From the NCBI GenBank assembly GCA_002162955.1, contig MABD01000038.1, positions 38,370 through 102,369 of the forward strand: a stretch of DNA of 64,000 nucleotides, read 5' to 3'. The position numbers were made by a program, and so were the translations under genes. The notes under the pieces were generated by a model that was given only the letters and a program-made list of their open reading frames with translations, did not search any database and had not been told where the DNA came from. Below, in pieces: positions 35,729-44,138 of this stretch; positions within the stretch are counted from its first letter, which is position 1; the number at the start of each line of letters is the position of its first letter. Origin of the DNA: Gammaproteobacteria bacterium 45_16_T64 (GTDB taxonomy: Bacteria > Pseudomonadota > Gammaproteobacteria > Pseudomonadales > Ketobacteraceae).

Positions 35729-38700
35729 ATGTCGTTATCTAAAGCGTTGTTTGAAAAGCGTACGATCATATCTATTGCCTTAATATTCATAATTGCTATA
35801 TTTTTTTGGACGCAATCACGAGTGCCTGCGTTAAATGAAAAAGCCATGATGGGTGATAGAACGGTATTTAGCGGGTTGGCTTTTGACAGTATCGTTGCCG
35901 TTAATGCTAGTGATGCATTCGTTTGGAGAGTTGTGGGTTCATCCCTAAATTGGGCGTATACCAATTGGAAGGGAATGGCTTTTGGTTTGCTGATAGCGAG
36001 TGCATTCTTGGTACTCTTTCATATCCTACCTAAACAGCGTAGCAATAATTATTTTTTCAATGTTTTGAAAGGAGTGGTGGGAGGGGCGCCTTTAGGGGTT
36101 TGTGTTAATTGCACAACTCCGATAGCTCAAGGTTTGTATAAGGCGGGAATAAGATTAGAAACTGTACTCGCTACACTTATTAGCTCACCTACACTGAATG
36201 TTGTAGTGCTGACAATGTCTTTTACGCTTTTGCCCATTCAATATGCGATTACTAAACTGATATGTGTATTGGTTGTGATATTTGTCATTATCCCCTTAAT
36301 TGTACATTATTTGTATTTTCAAGATGATATAGATGATGGGCAAGAACACACCCTTAAGAAAAACTTAACCCTTGGAAAGCAAGAAAATCGGAACGATGGA
36401 GTTTGTGAAATTGGTGGTGAGGTTGAGCAATTGGAAGAAAGTTGGCCGCAAGCACTACGGTATGTAGGTCAGCAGTATATTACGCAGCTAATCTATATCA
36501 TTAAGACAACGCTTCCTTTTATGTTGCTAGCTGGTGTGCTGGGGGCCCTATTCCTTGAAGCTCTACCATCGGAACTGTTGACTAGTTTACCTTTTAGCTT
36601 GTTGTCTTTGGTGATTATCGCGTTGGTAGGAGTTTTTCTTCCTGTACCAATTGCTTTTGACGTGATTGTTGTGTCTGTTTTGTTGTCTGCTGGTCTCGAT
36701 GCGGGTTATGGCATGGCGCTGCTGTTTGCTTTGGGCAGCTTTAGTATCTACCCTATGCTGATAATTAGTAAAAATATTTCTAAAAAAGTGGCGTTCTCAC
36801 TATTTCTAAGTATTGCTCTTGTCGCTATTTTATCTGCGATTGCTATTCAGGTATTTAATTCTTATAAAGTAAATGAAGCGACGAAAGCATATGAATATAG
36901 TTTGTCTAATAAAGATTACTCCGATGTTCTAATTGCGGCCGAAGACGTTTGCCAGATGTATATGACTGAGAGAGAGAAAACTACCTGCCTCGGTAATTTT
37001 ATTCTTCAAGAATTTATGGCAGGGGCTAGCATATCTCTTTGTAATTATTTTGATACACAGAAAAAGATTAACATTAGACGTTCGTGTGATACTGCTTTTC
37101 GCTATGCTGATACTGTTGCTAAATCTGTTGCAAGCATGGATGCTACACATTGCGCTGCCTTGGGCTCGAAGTTACAAGGTCGCTGTGAGAGTGACTTCAT
37201 AAATTCTAGTTTAGAGAAAACTCCTAGTTTGACTATTTGTAGCAGTATTACTTCACCTTCTCTTCAGCGAAATTGTAAAAACCAAGTGCTGCTTAGGCGG
37301 CTAAATAAATATGGTGGAATAAGTGCTTGTAGTATTGTAGAGGGAGTCGAAAAGGAAATTTGTTTAGAGAATGTAAGGATTAAAGATGCTACAAGAGGAG
37401 GTAAGGCTGAAAACTGTGATGTTTTGCCTGTTACTTCTGCTCAAGAGCACTGTCGTTTTATAATAGCGATCCAGCAAGCTAAAGAATCTCGCAGTGTAGA
37501 TTCGTGTGTTGGGCTCCCTTTCATGAAACAAACTACTTTATGTCAAAACGAGGCTTTTCAAAGCTTAGCTATCCATCACGTTGACCTTGATATTTGTCAT
37601 CGGCTAAAACCTCAGTTGGCAGCCAATGAATGTAAAAGAGTGGTAAATCAACATCTAATTGATAGGAAGCTGTCCAGCAAGATTGTTTCTGCTATCAACG
37701 TTGAGGCGGTGGAAACTCGTGAATCTTTTGAACAGAAGATGGTGACAGGCAGTGCGCCAGTGCTTACATCTAGCCTTATTTATGAGGGTGGGAATGTGAG
37801 CGTCTATGCGCGAGCACATATGGATAGGCCTAAAAATGAATCGACTAGTTTGTTTGTTAAGGATCTTGATGTGGCATCAGAACTTAGACTACCTACTATA
37901 TTTGGCTTGGATGAATTTCACGAGCCATTTTCTATAGGGCGAGGAATTGCTAGCGGCGACTTCAATAATGATGGTTGGCCTGACCTTGTGTTTGCAAGTA
38001 AAAACGGCCCTATTTTATACAAAAATATTGGTGGAAGATTTGCTAGGCAAGCAATTGATCTATCATTACTTCCAGCTTTGAACTCGTTTGTGGTTTCACT
38101 TGTTGATATAGATAATGATGGTTGGCTAGATATTTTTGTCTCTGCTTATAATAATAAGAATTATTTTATAATTAATGATAAACAGGGGTTTCGTTTGCCA
38201 GTAGTTGAGACCTTGGAGGCCACTGGCAATATTTTAACTATGGCTGCCGGATTTGCCGATATAGATAATGATGGAGATCTAGATGGTGTACTTGGGAATT
38301 GGTCGTATGGATCAGAAGGTAAGTCTACAGTACGCTCTCAGAACTTTGTATTGTTAAACGATGAAGAGGGTGTTCGCCATTTGGATATAAGTGAAGTTAA
38401 AGGGGAAACTTTATCAATATTATTGTCTGATATAAATGGTGATTTACTTGTCGATGCAGTGGTCGGTAATGACTTTAATGTGCCTGACCAGCTTTATTCT
38501 AGCGACGGCAAAAGCCTAGTACCAAAGCATGGTAGGCCTAGAGTTTTTCCGGCATCACCTCTAAATACGATGAGTATTGATTCTGCTGATTTCAATAATG
38601 ATCTCCAGTTAGATATATTTAGCGTTGATATGTCGTTTGGTGAAAGTTATGAGAAAGACTATTGTGGACTAATTGCTGATGTTGAGATAAAGAATAATTG

Positions 38701-39595
38701 CCTAATGGTACTGAAGGGTCGTGAAAAGATCGAACGACGTGATACGGATTGGTGTACCTTCCTAAGTGGAGATGACAAGAATACTTGTTTGCGTTCTATC
38801 TTCAGGGATGTGGCCATAGATACTCGAAATATTGCATTATGTGAACGATTGCCTAGGGAAGGGGAGGCGACGGACTATACGTACTGTCTTAATATGACTC
38901 AGAAAGAAGAGGTAAGTGGAGTATTTGATGTTGACCATCACATAACCCAAGTTCAACGGAATGTTCTATTGCTTGGCGACTCTGGTAAGTTTAACGACTT
39001 AAGCGACGTTATGGGTGTTTCAGAGAGCTATTGGAGTTGGAATGCCAAAGCCGCAGATTTGGACAATGATGGTTGGCAAGATATTTATGTTGCGAATGGC
39101 ATACCACATACACAAGGAAGCCAGGAAATACATTCGAATATTTTTTTCCATAATGTGAATGGCGAATATTTTAAACAATCACAGGAGGGTTTCGGGCTTG
39201 AGGATTACTTGAATACTCCAAGTTATGTATACATAGATTATGACTTGGATGGTGATCTAGATATTATCGCAACAGCGGTAGTTGGGCCTGTCCGAGTATA
39301 CGAAAATAGAGAATTTAAGAATCATTCTATCAATATCGAGCTGAATGATTCTGTAGGTAATGTATTCGGAATTGGTAGTAAGGTCATTATTGAGTTTAAA
39401 GATGGGTCCAAGCAGCTTAGGGAGCTGAAGGCAAGCGGCGGTTTTTTGTCTCATGACGCACCTGTTCTTCACTTTGGTCTTAATCAGAAAGAAGAGATAA
39501 GCTCACTTCAGATCATATGGTCTACTGGTGAAACGAGTGTGATTCCTCAGAATATTGCTGGGGATCATTACTATCGAATCGTTAGAAAAAAATAG
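35729..39595 (+). CDS. Permease (ArsP/DUF318-like) fused to Cys-pair repeats, FG-GAP propeller and ASPIC/UnbV domain
   Basis: 1288 residues. Residues 10-380 carry about eight membrane segments and the ArsP/DUF318 permease signature PLGVCVNCTTPIAQGLYKAG plus LISSPTLNVVVL; C125 and C128 stand where family members have a C-x-C. Residues 405-640 hold eight ~30-residue repeats, each with two cysteines 11-15 apart. Residues 735-1185 hold seven D-x-[DN]-x-D-G-type calcium loops (for example GDFNNDGWPDLVF, VDIDNDGWLDIFV, IDYDLDGDLDIIA), a seven-bladed integrin-like propeller interrupted at 975-1055 by three more Cys-pair repeats. Residues 1215-1275 match ASPIC/UnbV (LRELKASGGFLSHDAP). I know no family with this combination. 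Probably an inner-membrane transporter with a large periplasmic sensor or binding part; the solute is unknown. No strong ribosome site precedes the ATG. Confidence 0.8.
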   Translation: MSLSKALFEKRTIISIALIFIIAIFFWTQSRVPALNEKAMMGDRTVFSGLAFDSIVAVNASDAFVWRVVGSSLNWAYTNWKGMAFGLLIASAFLVLFHILPKQRSNNYFFNVLKGVVGGAPLGVCVNCTTPIAQGLYKAGIRLETVLATLISSPTLNVVVLTMSFTLLPIQYAITKLICVLVVIFVIIPLIVHYLYFQDDIDDGQEHTLKKNLTLGKQENRNDGVCEIGGEVEQLEESWPQALRYVGQQYITQLIYIIKTTLPFMLLAGVLGALFLEALPSELLTSLPFSLLSLVIIALVGVFLPVPIAFDVIVVSVLLSAGLDAGYGMALLFALGSFSIYPMLIISKNISKKVAFSLFLSIALVAILSAIAIQVFNSYKVNEATKAYEYSLSNKDYSDVLIAAEDVCQMYMTEREKTTCLGNFILQEFMAGASISLCNYFDTQKKINIRRSCDTAFRYADTVAKSVASMDATHCAALGSKLQGRCESDFINSSLEKTPSLTICSSITSPSLQRNCKNQVLLRRLNKYGGISACSIVEGVEKEICLENVRIKDATRGGKAENCDVLPVTSAQEHCRFIIAIQQAKESRSVDSCVGLPFMKQTTLCQNEAFQSLAIHHVDLDICHRLKPQLAANECKRVVNQHLIDRKLSSKIVSAINVEAVETRESFEQKMVTGSAPVLTSSLIYEGGNVSVYARAHMDRPKNESTSLFVKDLDVASELRLPTIFGLDEFHEPFSIGRGIASGDFNNDGWPDLVFASKNGPILYKNIGGRFARQAIDLSLLPALNSFVVSLVDIDNDGWLDIFVSAYNNKNYFIINDKQGFRLPVVETLEATGNILTMAAGFADIDNDGDLDGVLGNWSYGSEGKSTVRSQNFVLLNDEEGVRHLDISEVKGETLSILLSDINGDLLVDAVVGNDFNVPDQLYSSDGKSLVPKHGRPRVFPASPLNTMSIDSADFNNDLQLDIFSVDMSFGESYEKDYCGLIADVEIKNNCLMVLKGREKIERRDTDWCTFLSGDDKNTCLRSIFRDVAIDTRNIALCERLPREGEATDYTYCLNMTQKEEVSGVFDVDHHITQVQRNVLLLGDSGKFNDLSDVMGVSESYWSWNAKAADLDNDGWQDIYVANGIPHTQGSQEIHSNIFFHNVNGEYFKQSQEGFGLEDYLNTPSYVYIDYDLDGDLDIIATAVVGPVRVYENREFKNHSINIELNDSVGNVFGIGSKVIIEFKDGSKQLRELKASGGFLSHDAPVLHFGLNQKEEISSLQIIWSTGETSVIPQNIAGDHYYRIVRKK
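36950..37633 (+). repeat. Eight tandem Cys-pair repeats inside the fusion protein
   Basis: Cys pairs at residues 408/420, 438/453, 475/486, 504/516, 534/545, 563/575, 593/605 and 623/635. The first cysteines are spaced 30, 37, 29, 30, 29, 30 and 30 residues apart. A typical unit is C-x2-L-x8-C-x17 with helical character (CHRLKPQLAANECKRVV). The regular spacing suggests one disulfide per helical hairpin in the periplasm. Confidence 0.8.
38663..38887 (+). repeat. Three further Cys-pair repeats inserted in the propeller
   Basis: Cys pairs at residues 979/991, 1009/1020 and 1038/1053, with 30- and 29-residue spacing, match the units at 36950-37633. They split the propeller between the fifth and sixth calcium loops. 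A unit such as WCTFLSGDDKNTCLRS shows the same C-x10-C pattern. Confidence 0.75.
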
Positions 39596-39782
39596 GAGTC
39601 ATTGGGTGTAAGCTAGTTCAGGCTTATTGGCTAGAGCTAAGCGGTTACTTGACCCCCACCCCCATTTCCATTTGCATCCCCAGTCAAGACGCCCATTCCC
39701 CTTACCTTTAGGATGGGTTGTTCTAGGCAGTGTGGCGTTGACTATACTGTGGTATCTCTTCAATTCCGTAGGGGGGTGTTGC

Positions 39783-41702
39783 ATGGGGTTTGGTCAAAAT
39801 ACAACGGCATTGGCGCTGGTGGAGGTGTTGTTCCCCCAGGGTGGGCGTTTGGATAAGCCTGATGCTGCTGTGGTTGCCGGCCAAGTGGAACATTATTTTG
39901 ATTCCATTCCAGGTTTGTCTATTGGTCTTCAGGCCCTGCTAACCCTACTGAATACCCGCTTCTTACTATCATATGGCAAACCCTTTGCTCGTGGCTCATT
40001 GGCTCAACGTGAAGCGTTCTTAGCAAAACACGTCGATAGCAAAATCAGTGGTAACTTAATTCGTCTGTTATCTACCCCATTTCGCGCTGCATACCTGCTG
40101 GATGAGCAAAACCTCAAACGCGTGGGTTCCCATAATGGCCTTAAGGTGCCTGCCGAAGTGGAGCGAGAGCGCTGGCAGAATCAGGTGTCCACGGTGAATG
40201 ATCTTGAGCTCAGCCAAACCTTTGATGCGGACGTAGTGGTTATTGGTACGGGTGCAGGTGGTGGGGCGGCAGCTTATGAGCTGGCCAGTCGAGGTCTGGC
40301 GGTGGTGATTTTGGAAGAGGGTGAATACCATGGTCGAAAAGATTTTACCGGTAAGTTAACGGAGTTAGTACCCAAGCTATACCGTGGTTGGGGCGGTACG
40401 GTGACCCTGGGTAATACCGTGATACCGGTACCCGTGGGGCGTAGTGTGGGTGGTACCACCACGATTAACTCCGGCACCTGTATGCGCACCCCCAATGCGG
40501 TATTGAAGGGCTGGACGAAGGAAGGTTTACGCAGTTTTACCCCGCAAGTAATGGCGCCGTATTTTGATTCGGTGGAAACTATGATTAACGTCGAGCGCGC
40601 GGAGATCAAGTTTGTGGGTGAGATTGCGGAGGTGGTCAAACAAGGGGCTGAGGCGGTGGGTTTTACCCAATCTCACGGATTAATGCGTAATGCGAAGGGT
40701 TGTGATGGTCAAGGATTATGTCAGTTTGGTTGTCCCACCGATGCCAAGCAATCCACCAATGTGTCCTATATTCCTCGTGCGTTGGAAGCCGGTGCATTTC
40801 TGTTTACTGGCATGAAAGCCGATCAATTTATTTATTCTGATAATAGAGACAGCATTCGAGGTTTACATGCTCGTGGGGTCGGGTCTGATGGTGTGACTCG
40901 CCATCTAACAATAAATGCCGATACCGTGATTGTGGCGGCGGGTACCTTTTTTACCCCGCAGCTACTGGTAAGTAATGGTATCAAAAATCGTTGGTTGGGG
41001 CGTAATTTATCGATCCACCCAGCGGGTGCAGTATTGGGGCATTACCCCCAACGCAATTTTAAGAATACGGCGACTATTCCCCAGGGTTATGGCGTCGCGG
41101 ATTGGGCGGATCAAGGCATTATGTTTGAAGGTGGTACACCACCGTTTGTGGCCCACGGCTTGATGTCACCTTATACCGGTAATGCGTTTGTGGAGTTTAC
41201 TGAAAACTATCAACAGACCGCGTATTTTGGATTTATGATCAAAGACACATCAAGGGGACGGGTGCGAAAAGGCGTGCATCCAGATATTCCTTTTTTGACC
41301 TATTCTATGAATCGTTCGGATTTCAAACTTTTTAAGAAAGCCGCTTATCAATTGGCGTTGATGCATCTAGAGGCGGGCGCAGACAAGGTGACGTTAGGCA
41401 GCTTGTCGGGGCTGCCCTCAGTGGCGACTCGTGAGGAGTTGGATAAGGTGTTTGCAGGTAAATTAACCCCCCGTGATTTTGCGATGACGGCGTACCACCC
41501 ATTGGGTACGGCACGTATTGCGAAAGACAAAAAGCATGGGGTGTGTGATGAGAATCATCAGGTATTTGGTGTAGAAGGTTTATATGTGATGGATGGTAGT
41601 TCAGTACCCAGCTCGTTAGGGGCGAATCCACAAGTCACTATTATGGCAATGGCGACAAAAGCAGCACGTCGTATTGCCGATCAGAAAATATCCTATGTGT
41701 GA
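39783..41702 (+). CDS. GMC-family long-chain alcohol oxidase-like flavoprotein
   Basis: The frame opens at a TTG at 39627, but the ATG at 39783 follows a GGGGGG ribosome-like tract and starts directly at the conserved region TALALVEVLFPQGGRL; this gives 639 residues. FAD motif VVIGTGAGGGAAAYELASRG; GMC block GRSVGGTTTINSGTCMRTP; a Cys-rich segment CDGQGLCQFGCPTDAKQS, characteristic of fatty-alcohol-oxidase-type GMC proteins; catalytic region AYHPLGTARI and the end GANPQVTIMAMATKAA. It likely oxidises a long-chain or sterol alcohol near the membrane. It leads a cluster with two downstream genes on 7-bp and 14-bp gaps. Confidence 0.8.
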   Translation: MGFGQNTTALALVEVLFPQGGRLDKPDAAVVAGQVEHYFDSIPGLSIGLQALLTLLNTRFLLSYGKPFARGSLAQREAFLAKHVDSKISGNLIRLLSTPFRAAYLLDEQNLKRVGSHNGLKVPAEVERERWQNQVSTVNDLELSQTFDADVVVIGTGAGGGAAAYELASRGLAVVILEEGEYHGRKDFTGKLTELVPKLYRGWGGTVTLGNTVIPVPVGRSVGGTTTINSGTCMRTPNAVLKGWTKEGLRSFTPQVMAPYFDSVETMINVERAEIKFVGEIAEVVKQGAEAVGFTQSHGLMRNAKGCDGQGLCQFGCPTDAKQSTNVSYIPRALEAGAFLFTGMKADQFIYSDNRDSIRGLHARGVGSDGVTRHLTINADTVIVAAGTFFTPQLLVSNGIKNRWLGRNLSIHPAGAVLGHYPQRNFKNTATIPQGYGVADWADQGIMFEGGTPPFVAHGLMSPYTGNAFVEFTENYQQTAYFGFMIKDTSRGRVRKGVHPDIPFLTYSMNRSDFKLFKKAAYQLALMHLEAGADKVTLGSLSGLPSVATREELDKVFAGKLTPRDFAMTAYHPLGTARIAKDKKHGVCDENHQVFGVEGLYVMDGSSVPSSLGANPQVTIMAMATKAARRIADQKISYV

Positions 41703-41709
41703 GGGAATT

Positions 41710-42165
41710 ATGACGAGTAGCATTACGTTAAACGAGACCATGAGTGGTTGGATTCAGAATAATAAGGACGGTAAGTCTGAGCCTTTTTCATTTACCATCA
41801 CGGTGTTTTTTGCCAATCGATTAAATCCATTGGCGCCGCAGCCGTTTAAAGGCAAGGTGCGTTTTGACGAACGGGATTATGAAACCTTAGTGGAAGGTGA
41901 ATTAACCCTCAAGCCTACTGGGCCTCGTTATGATATGGACTTTAGCCACCCAGATTTAGGGTTGGTACGCGTGGCAGGGGAGAAAACTTATTCGTTAGCC
42001 AATTTACCCGGTAGCTTGGTGACCTGCCCGTTAACGGTATACCAATGTGGCGCGGTGGTGGGTGATGCGGAAGTGGCTTATCGTGATTCGATGCTTGAAT
42101 TTCCGTTTAAGGCGTTAGGATTTACCACACAAACGGCAGCGTTTTTGCCCTATCAGACTTGCTAG
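41710..42165 (+). CDS. Conserved-looking hypothetical protein in GMC oxidase cluster (151 aa)
   Basis: Start ATG at 41710 with GAGGGA upstream. The protein is beta-rich without signal peptide (SFTITVFFANRLNPLAPQPF, DMDFSHPDLGLVRVAG), suggesting a small beta-sandwich or half-barrel. I do not recognise the family. The tight spacing with the GMC oxidase (7 bp) and the CrtC-like gene (14 bp) makes a shared function likely, perhaps substrate handling. Two cysteines lie near the C-terminus. Confidence 0.6.
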   Translation: MTSSITLNETMSGWIQNNKDGKSEPFSFTITVFFANRLNPLAPQPFKGKVRFDERDYETLVEGELTLKPTGPRYDMDFSHPDLGLVRVAGEKTYSLANLPGSLVTCPLTVYQCGAVVGDAEVAYRDSMLEFPFKALGFTTQTAAFLPYQTC

Positions 42166-42179
42166 CAGGGGTTTCGATT

Positions 42180-43226
42180 ATGGGAGCAACACTTAACGTT
42201 GATCATGATATTCACGCGTCACAACGCCAAACGCTTAACCGCGTTCGATATGTTGAGGGTACGGGTAAGGGGCATTACGAGAGCTATTTTCTGCGGGCGA
42301 ATCACCCCACCAAACCCTTGGCTTTTTGGTTCCGTTATACCATCTTCTCTCCCAAAGCGGGCAGTGTGGGCAACGGCGATGAACCCCTAGGTGAGCTGTG
42401 GGCTATGGTGTTTGATAAGGAGAAAAATCAGATTACGGCGGCAAAAGAGGAGTTATCGATTAATCAGTGTTCTTTCTCTTCAAGTGGATTGGATGTCTCT
42501 ATTGCCGATATTGGTTTGTTAAGACCGGGTGTTGCTCAGGGCCGAGCCAGCAGTGGGGGCAATACCATTTCTTGGGATCTGGTGTATGGTGGCGGGCAGC
42601 AGCCGTTAAAACTATTGCCAGACAACATGTACGATGGCGCCTTTCCCAAAGCGAAAGCACTCGTCGCTAACCCGATGGTGTCTTTTACCGGCACGATTGC
42701 GGTAAATGATGAGGTGTTAACCGTTGATCGTTGGGTCGGCTCAGAAAATCATAATTGGGGCAGTCAACATACGGATCGTTATGCCTGGGGGCAGGTGGCA
42801 GGGTTTGATAATGACCCAGATGCGTTCCTCGAATTGGGTACTGCAAAGGTAAAAGTGGGGCCTCTTCATACGCCATGGATTACCACTCTGGTGATGCGCT
42901 ATGACGATAGAGAGATCGCGATTAACGGTATCTTGCAGGCACTCAAAGCCAAGGCCAGTTATCGTTACTTTCATTGGGAGTTTGAGACGCGGACGAACAA
43001 TGTACGGGTGAAGGGGCAAATCTATGGGCCAAAAGAAAACTTCGTCGGGCTGAACTATTATAATCCGCCGGGGGATTCGAACACCTGCTTAAACAGCAAG
43101 ATTGCCAGCTGCCGGCTGATTGTGCAGGAAGTCGGTAAGCCAGAGCGGGTATTTGAGACTCAGCATAGAGCAGCGTTTGAGATCCTAACTGGGGATAAAA
43201 ACCACGGTATACGGGTTGTTGCGTAA
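42180..43226 (+). CDS. CrtC/AttH-like calycin-fold protein in GMC oxidase cluster
   Basis: 348 residues from the ATG at 42180 (open from 42159). The pattern of two lipocalin-like halves with a central ENHNWGSQHTDRYAWGQVAG resembles the DHNWG-type motif of hydroxyneurosporene synthase (CrtC), AttH and related calycin-fold proteins. It begins with HYESYFLRANHPTKPLAFWF, also typical. Those families bind or hydrate lipophilic compounds; the function here is inferred as modifying or carrying a lipid/terpenoid that the GMC enzyme oxidises. No signal peptide. Confidence 0.6.
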   Translation: MGATLNVDHDIHASQRQTLNRVRYVEGTGKGHYESYFLRANHPTKPLAFWFRYTIFSPKAGSVGNGDEPLGELWAMVFDKEKNQITAAKEELSINQCSFSSSGLDVSIADIGLLRPGVAQGRASSGGNTISWDLVYGGGQQPLKLLPDNMYDGAFPKAKALVANPMVSFTGTIAVNDEVLTVDRWVGSENHNWGSQHTDRYAWGQVAGFDNDPDAFLELGTAKVKVGPLHTPWITTLVMRYDDREIAINGILQALKAKASYRYFHWEFETRTNNVRVKGQIYGPKENFVGLNYYNPPGDSNTCLNSKIASCRLIVQEVGKPERVFETQHRAAFEILTGDKNHGIRVVA

Positions 43227-43244
43227 TCAGCAGTAATCTGAGTA

Positions 43245-43285
43245 AGTAGACTACAGATCGAGACGAAAGCGCTCTGCAGTCTACT
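43245..43285. terminator. Hairpin between convergent CrtC-like and rpiA genes
   Basis: AGTAGACT (43245-43252) pairs with AGTCTACT (43278-43285); inside, CAG and CTG extend the stem after one mismatch. It lies between two convergent stops. There is no T-tract, so bidirectional termination is only probable by position. Confidence 0.5.
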
Positions 43286-43317
43286 AAGGTGCTGTATTGA
43301 ACGTACAGTATTGAGTG

Positions 43318-43977
43318 CTATTTGGTGAGTGTTTCTACGCCATTTTCAGTCGCAAGCAACAGCACGTCGGCACCACGACGGGCAAATAACCCGTTGGTGA
43401 CAACACCCGTAATATTGTTAATAGCAGCTTCAAGCGCAATCGGTTCGGCTATCTGCATATTGTGGATATCGAGAATAATATTGCCGTTATCAGTCACAAA
43501 GCCTTCACGATAGACGGGGTCGCCGCCTAATTTGACTAGCTCTCTGGCTACAAAGCTGCGAGCCATGGGAACGACTTCAATGGGTAACGGGAAAGCGCCT
43601 AATACGTCGACTTTCTTTGAACCATCAGCGATACAGATAAACTTGCCAGATACAGCCGCAACGATCTTTTCTCGGGTTAGTGCACCACCGCCACCTTTAA
43701 CCAAACACAGATTACGATCCGCTTCGTCTGCGCCATCAACATAGACAGGAATATCGTCAACGGCATTCAGGTCATATACCGGAATGCCATGGGATTCCAG
43801 ACGTTCTTTGCTGGCTTCAGAGCTTGCCACAGCCCCTTCTATTTTACCCTTGATCTCGGCGAGGTAATCAATGAAGTAGTTGGCGGTAGATCCGGTGCCG
43901 ACGCCCACAATGGCATCTTCAACAACATATTCAATGGCGGCTTTGGCTACTGCTTTCTTTAGCTCGTCTTGGGTCAT
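43318..43977 (-). CDS. rpiA: Ribose-5-phosphate isomerase A
   Basis: 219 residues, same length as E. coli RpiA. Motifs: [61 protein letters not shown] (catalytic Asp, Lys and Glu residues), and [17 protein letters not shown]. It interconverts ribose-5-phosphate and ribulose-5-phosphate. Divergent from ilvA, with the conserved gammaproteobacterial rpiA-ilvA arrangement. Confidence 0.97.
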   Translation of the reverse strand: MTQDELKKAVAKAAIEYVVEDAIVGVGTGSTANYFIDYLAEIKGKIEGAVASSEASKERLESHGIPVYDLNAVDDIPVYVDGADEADRNLCLVKGGGGALTREKIVAAVSGKFICIADGSKKVDVLGAFPLPIEVVPMARSFVARELVKLGGDPVYREGFVTDNGNIILDIHNMQIAEPIALEAAINNITGVVTNGLFARRGADVLLLATENGVETLTK

Positions 43978-44138
43978 GTCACTCTCAATGGCTGAAATAG
44001 TTCATAGGTAGGTGAAGTCGCCTATTATAGAGGTTACAGGTAACGGGTAAACCATTACCAACGGGTTAAAAATCCGAAATTAGGAAGAAGCACGGAAATT
44101 GTTCTGCTACTATCGAGCTAATAGACTAAGGATGTTCC

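Noticed and set aside
39627..39782. N-terminal extension of the GMC oxidase from a TTG start
   Set aside because: The extension is His/Pro-rich with a short hydrophobic run and does not match the family; the ATG at 39783 has a better upstream G-rich site. It cannot be fully excluded.
40274..40639. 121-residue minus-strand frame inside the GMC oxidase gene
   Set aside because: It is the antisense of conserved GMC motifs, so it is a shadow of the real gene.
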